Positions 5,085-5,118 of a stretch of DNA of 5,118 bases are shown here, one piece after another. Under the pieces are notes generated by a model, which saw only the letters and a list, made by a program, of their open reading frames with translations, made no database searches and was not told where the DNA came from. Numbering within the stretch: position 1 is the first letter of the stretch; each line of letters opens with the position of its first letter. Made by a program: the position numbers and the translations under genes. Source of the stretch: Bacillota bacterium (GTDB taxonomy: Bacteria; Bacillota; UBA4882; UBA10575); assembly GCA_012512605.1 (NCBI GenBank), contig JAAZDX010000127.1:1-5118 (forward strand), in the 5' to 3' direction.

Positions 5085-5118
5085 GTCCGAAACGACCGGC
5101 GCTCAGTTACGCCTTGAC
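5081..5118 (+). CDS. recX: start of probable recX (RecA regulator), partial
   Basis: ATG 5081 overlaps the recA stop as ATGA, and 12 codons are visible before the window ends: MSPKRPALSYAL. RecX proteins commonly begin with a short basic stretch and then an AL.YAL or AL.YL helix, and recX is the usual gene directly after recA, so the call rests on context plus this short match. RecX binds RecA filaments and inhibits or disassembles them. No Shine-Dalgarno at proper spacing is seen, so translation is probably coupled to recA termination. Confidence 0.65.
   Translation, partial: MSPKRPALSYAL

Overview
The window looks like an ordinary chromosomal housekeeping segment of a Bacillota (Firmicutes) bacterium, probably a spore-forming, clostridium-like lineage of moderate to high GC. 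Supporting signs are a YabE/RpfB-type 3D-domain protein next to rsmA, a YkuK-family (DUF458) gene, a RecA of Firmicutes type, a Gram-positive LexA box (CGAAC-N4-GTTYG class), strong GG-rich Shine-Dalgarno sites, and TTG and GTG starts. I cannot fix genus or class from sequence alone. All supported genes lie on the + strand.

Layout: (1) bases 1-158 are the 3' end of an unrecognised gene. (2) A 137-base gap holds a weak terminator-like hairpin. (3) 296-1327 encodes a membrane-anchored DUF348-DUF348-G5-3D cell-wall protein (YabE-like). (4) A 121-base gap carries an A6-CCGG-T6 palindrome with CCGGTT repeats. (5) 1449-2387 encodes a response regulator whose receiver domain is fused to a degenerate GGDEF domain (HGDDF). 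(6) A 159-base AT-rich gap has a TATAAT box, direct repeats and an anti-Shine-Dalgarno-like stretch. (7) 2547-3446 is rsmA (ksgA). (8) 25 bases later comes a YkuK-family RNase H-like gene, 3472-3942. (9) A very clear sigma-A promoter with a LexA operator drives recA, 4011-5084. (10) The stop of recA overlaps the ATG of a gene running off the window that reads like recX.

The genes form at least three functional blocks. The 3D protein acts on or near peptidoglycan, and in Bacillus its gene is a neighbour of rnmV and rsmA. Here rnmV is absent from that place and a c-di-GMP-type response regulator sits there instead. rsmA and the YkuK-family gene are closely spaced and probably co-transcribed. 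recA and recX form an SOS-controlled DNA-repair unit. I found no CRISPR array, insertion sequence, tRNA or rRNA, and no convincing wholly new system. The most interesting items are the degenerate REC-GGDEF protein in the rnmV slot, the 9-bp inverted repeat of LexA half-sites spanning the recA -10 box, and the odd rsmA leader with no usable Shine-Dalgarno.
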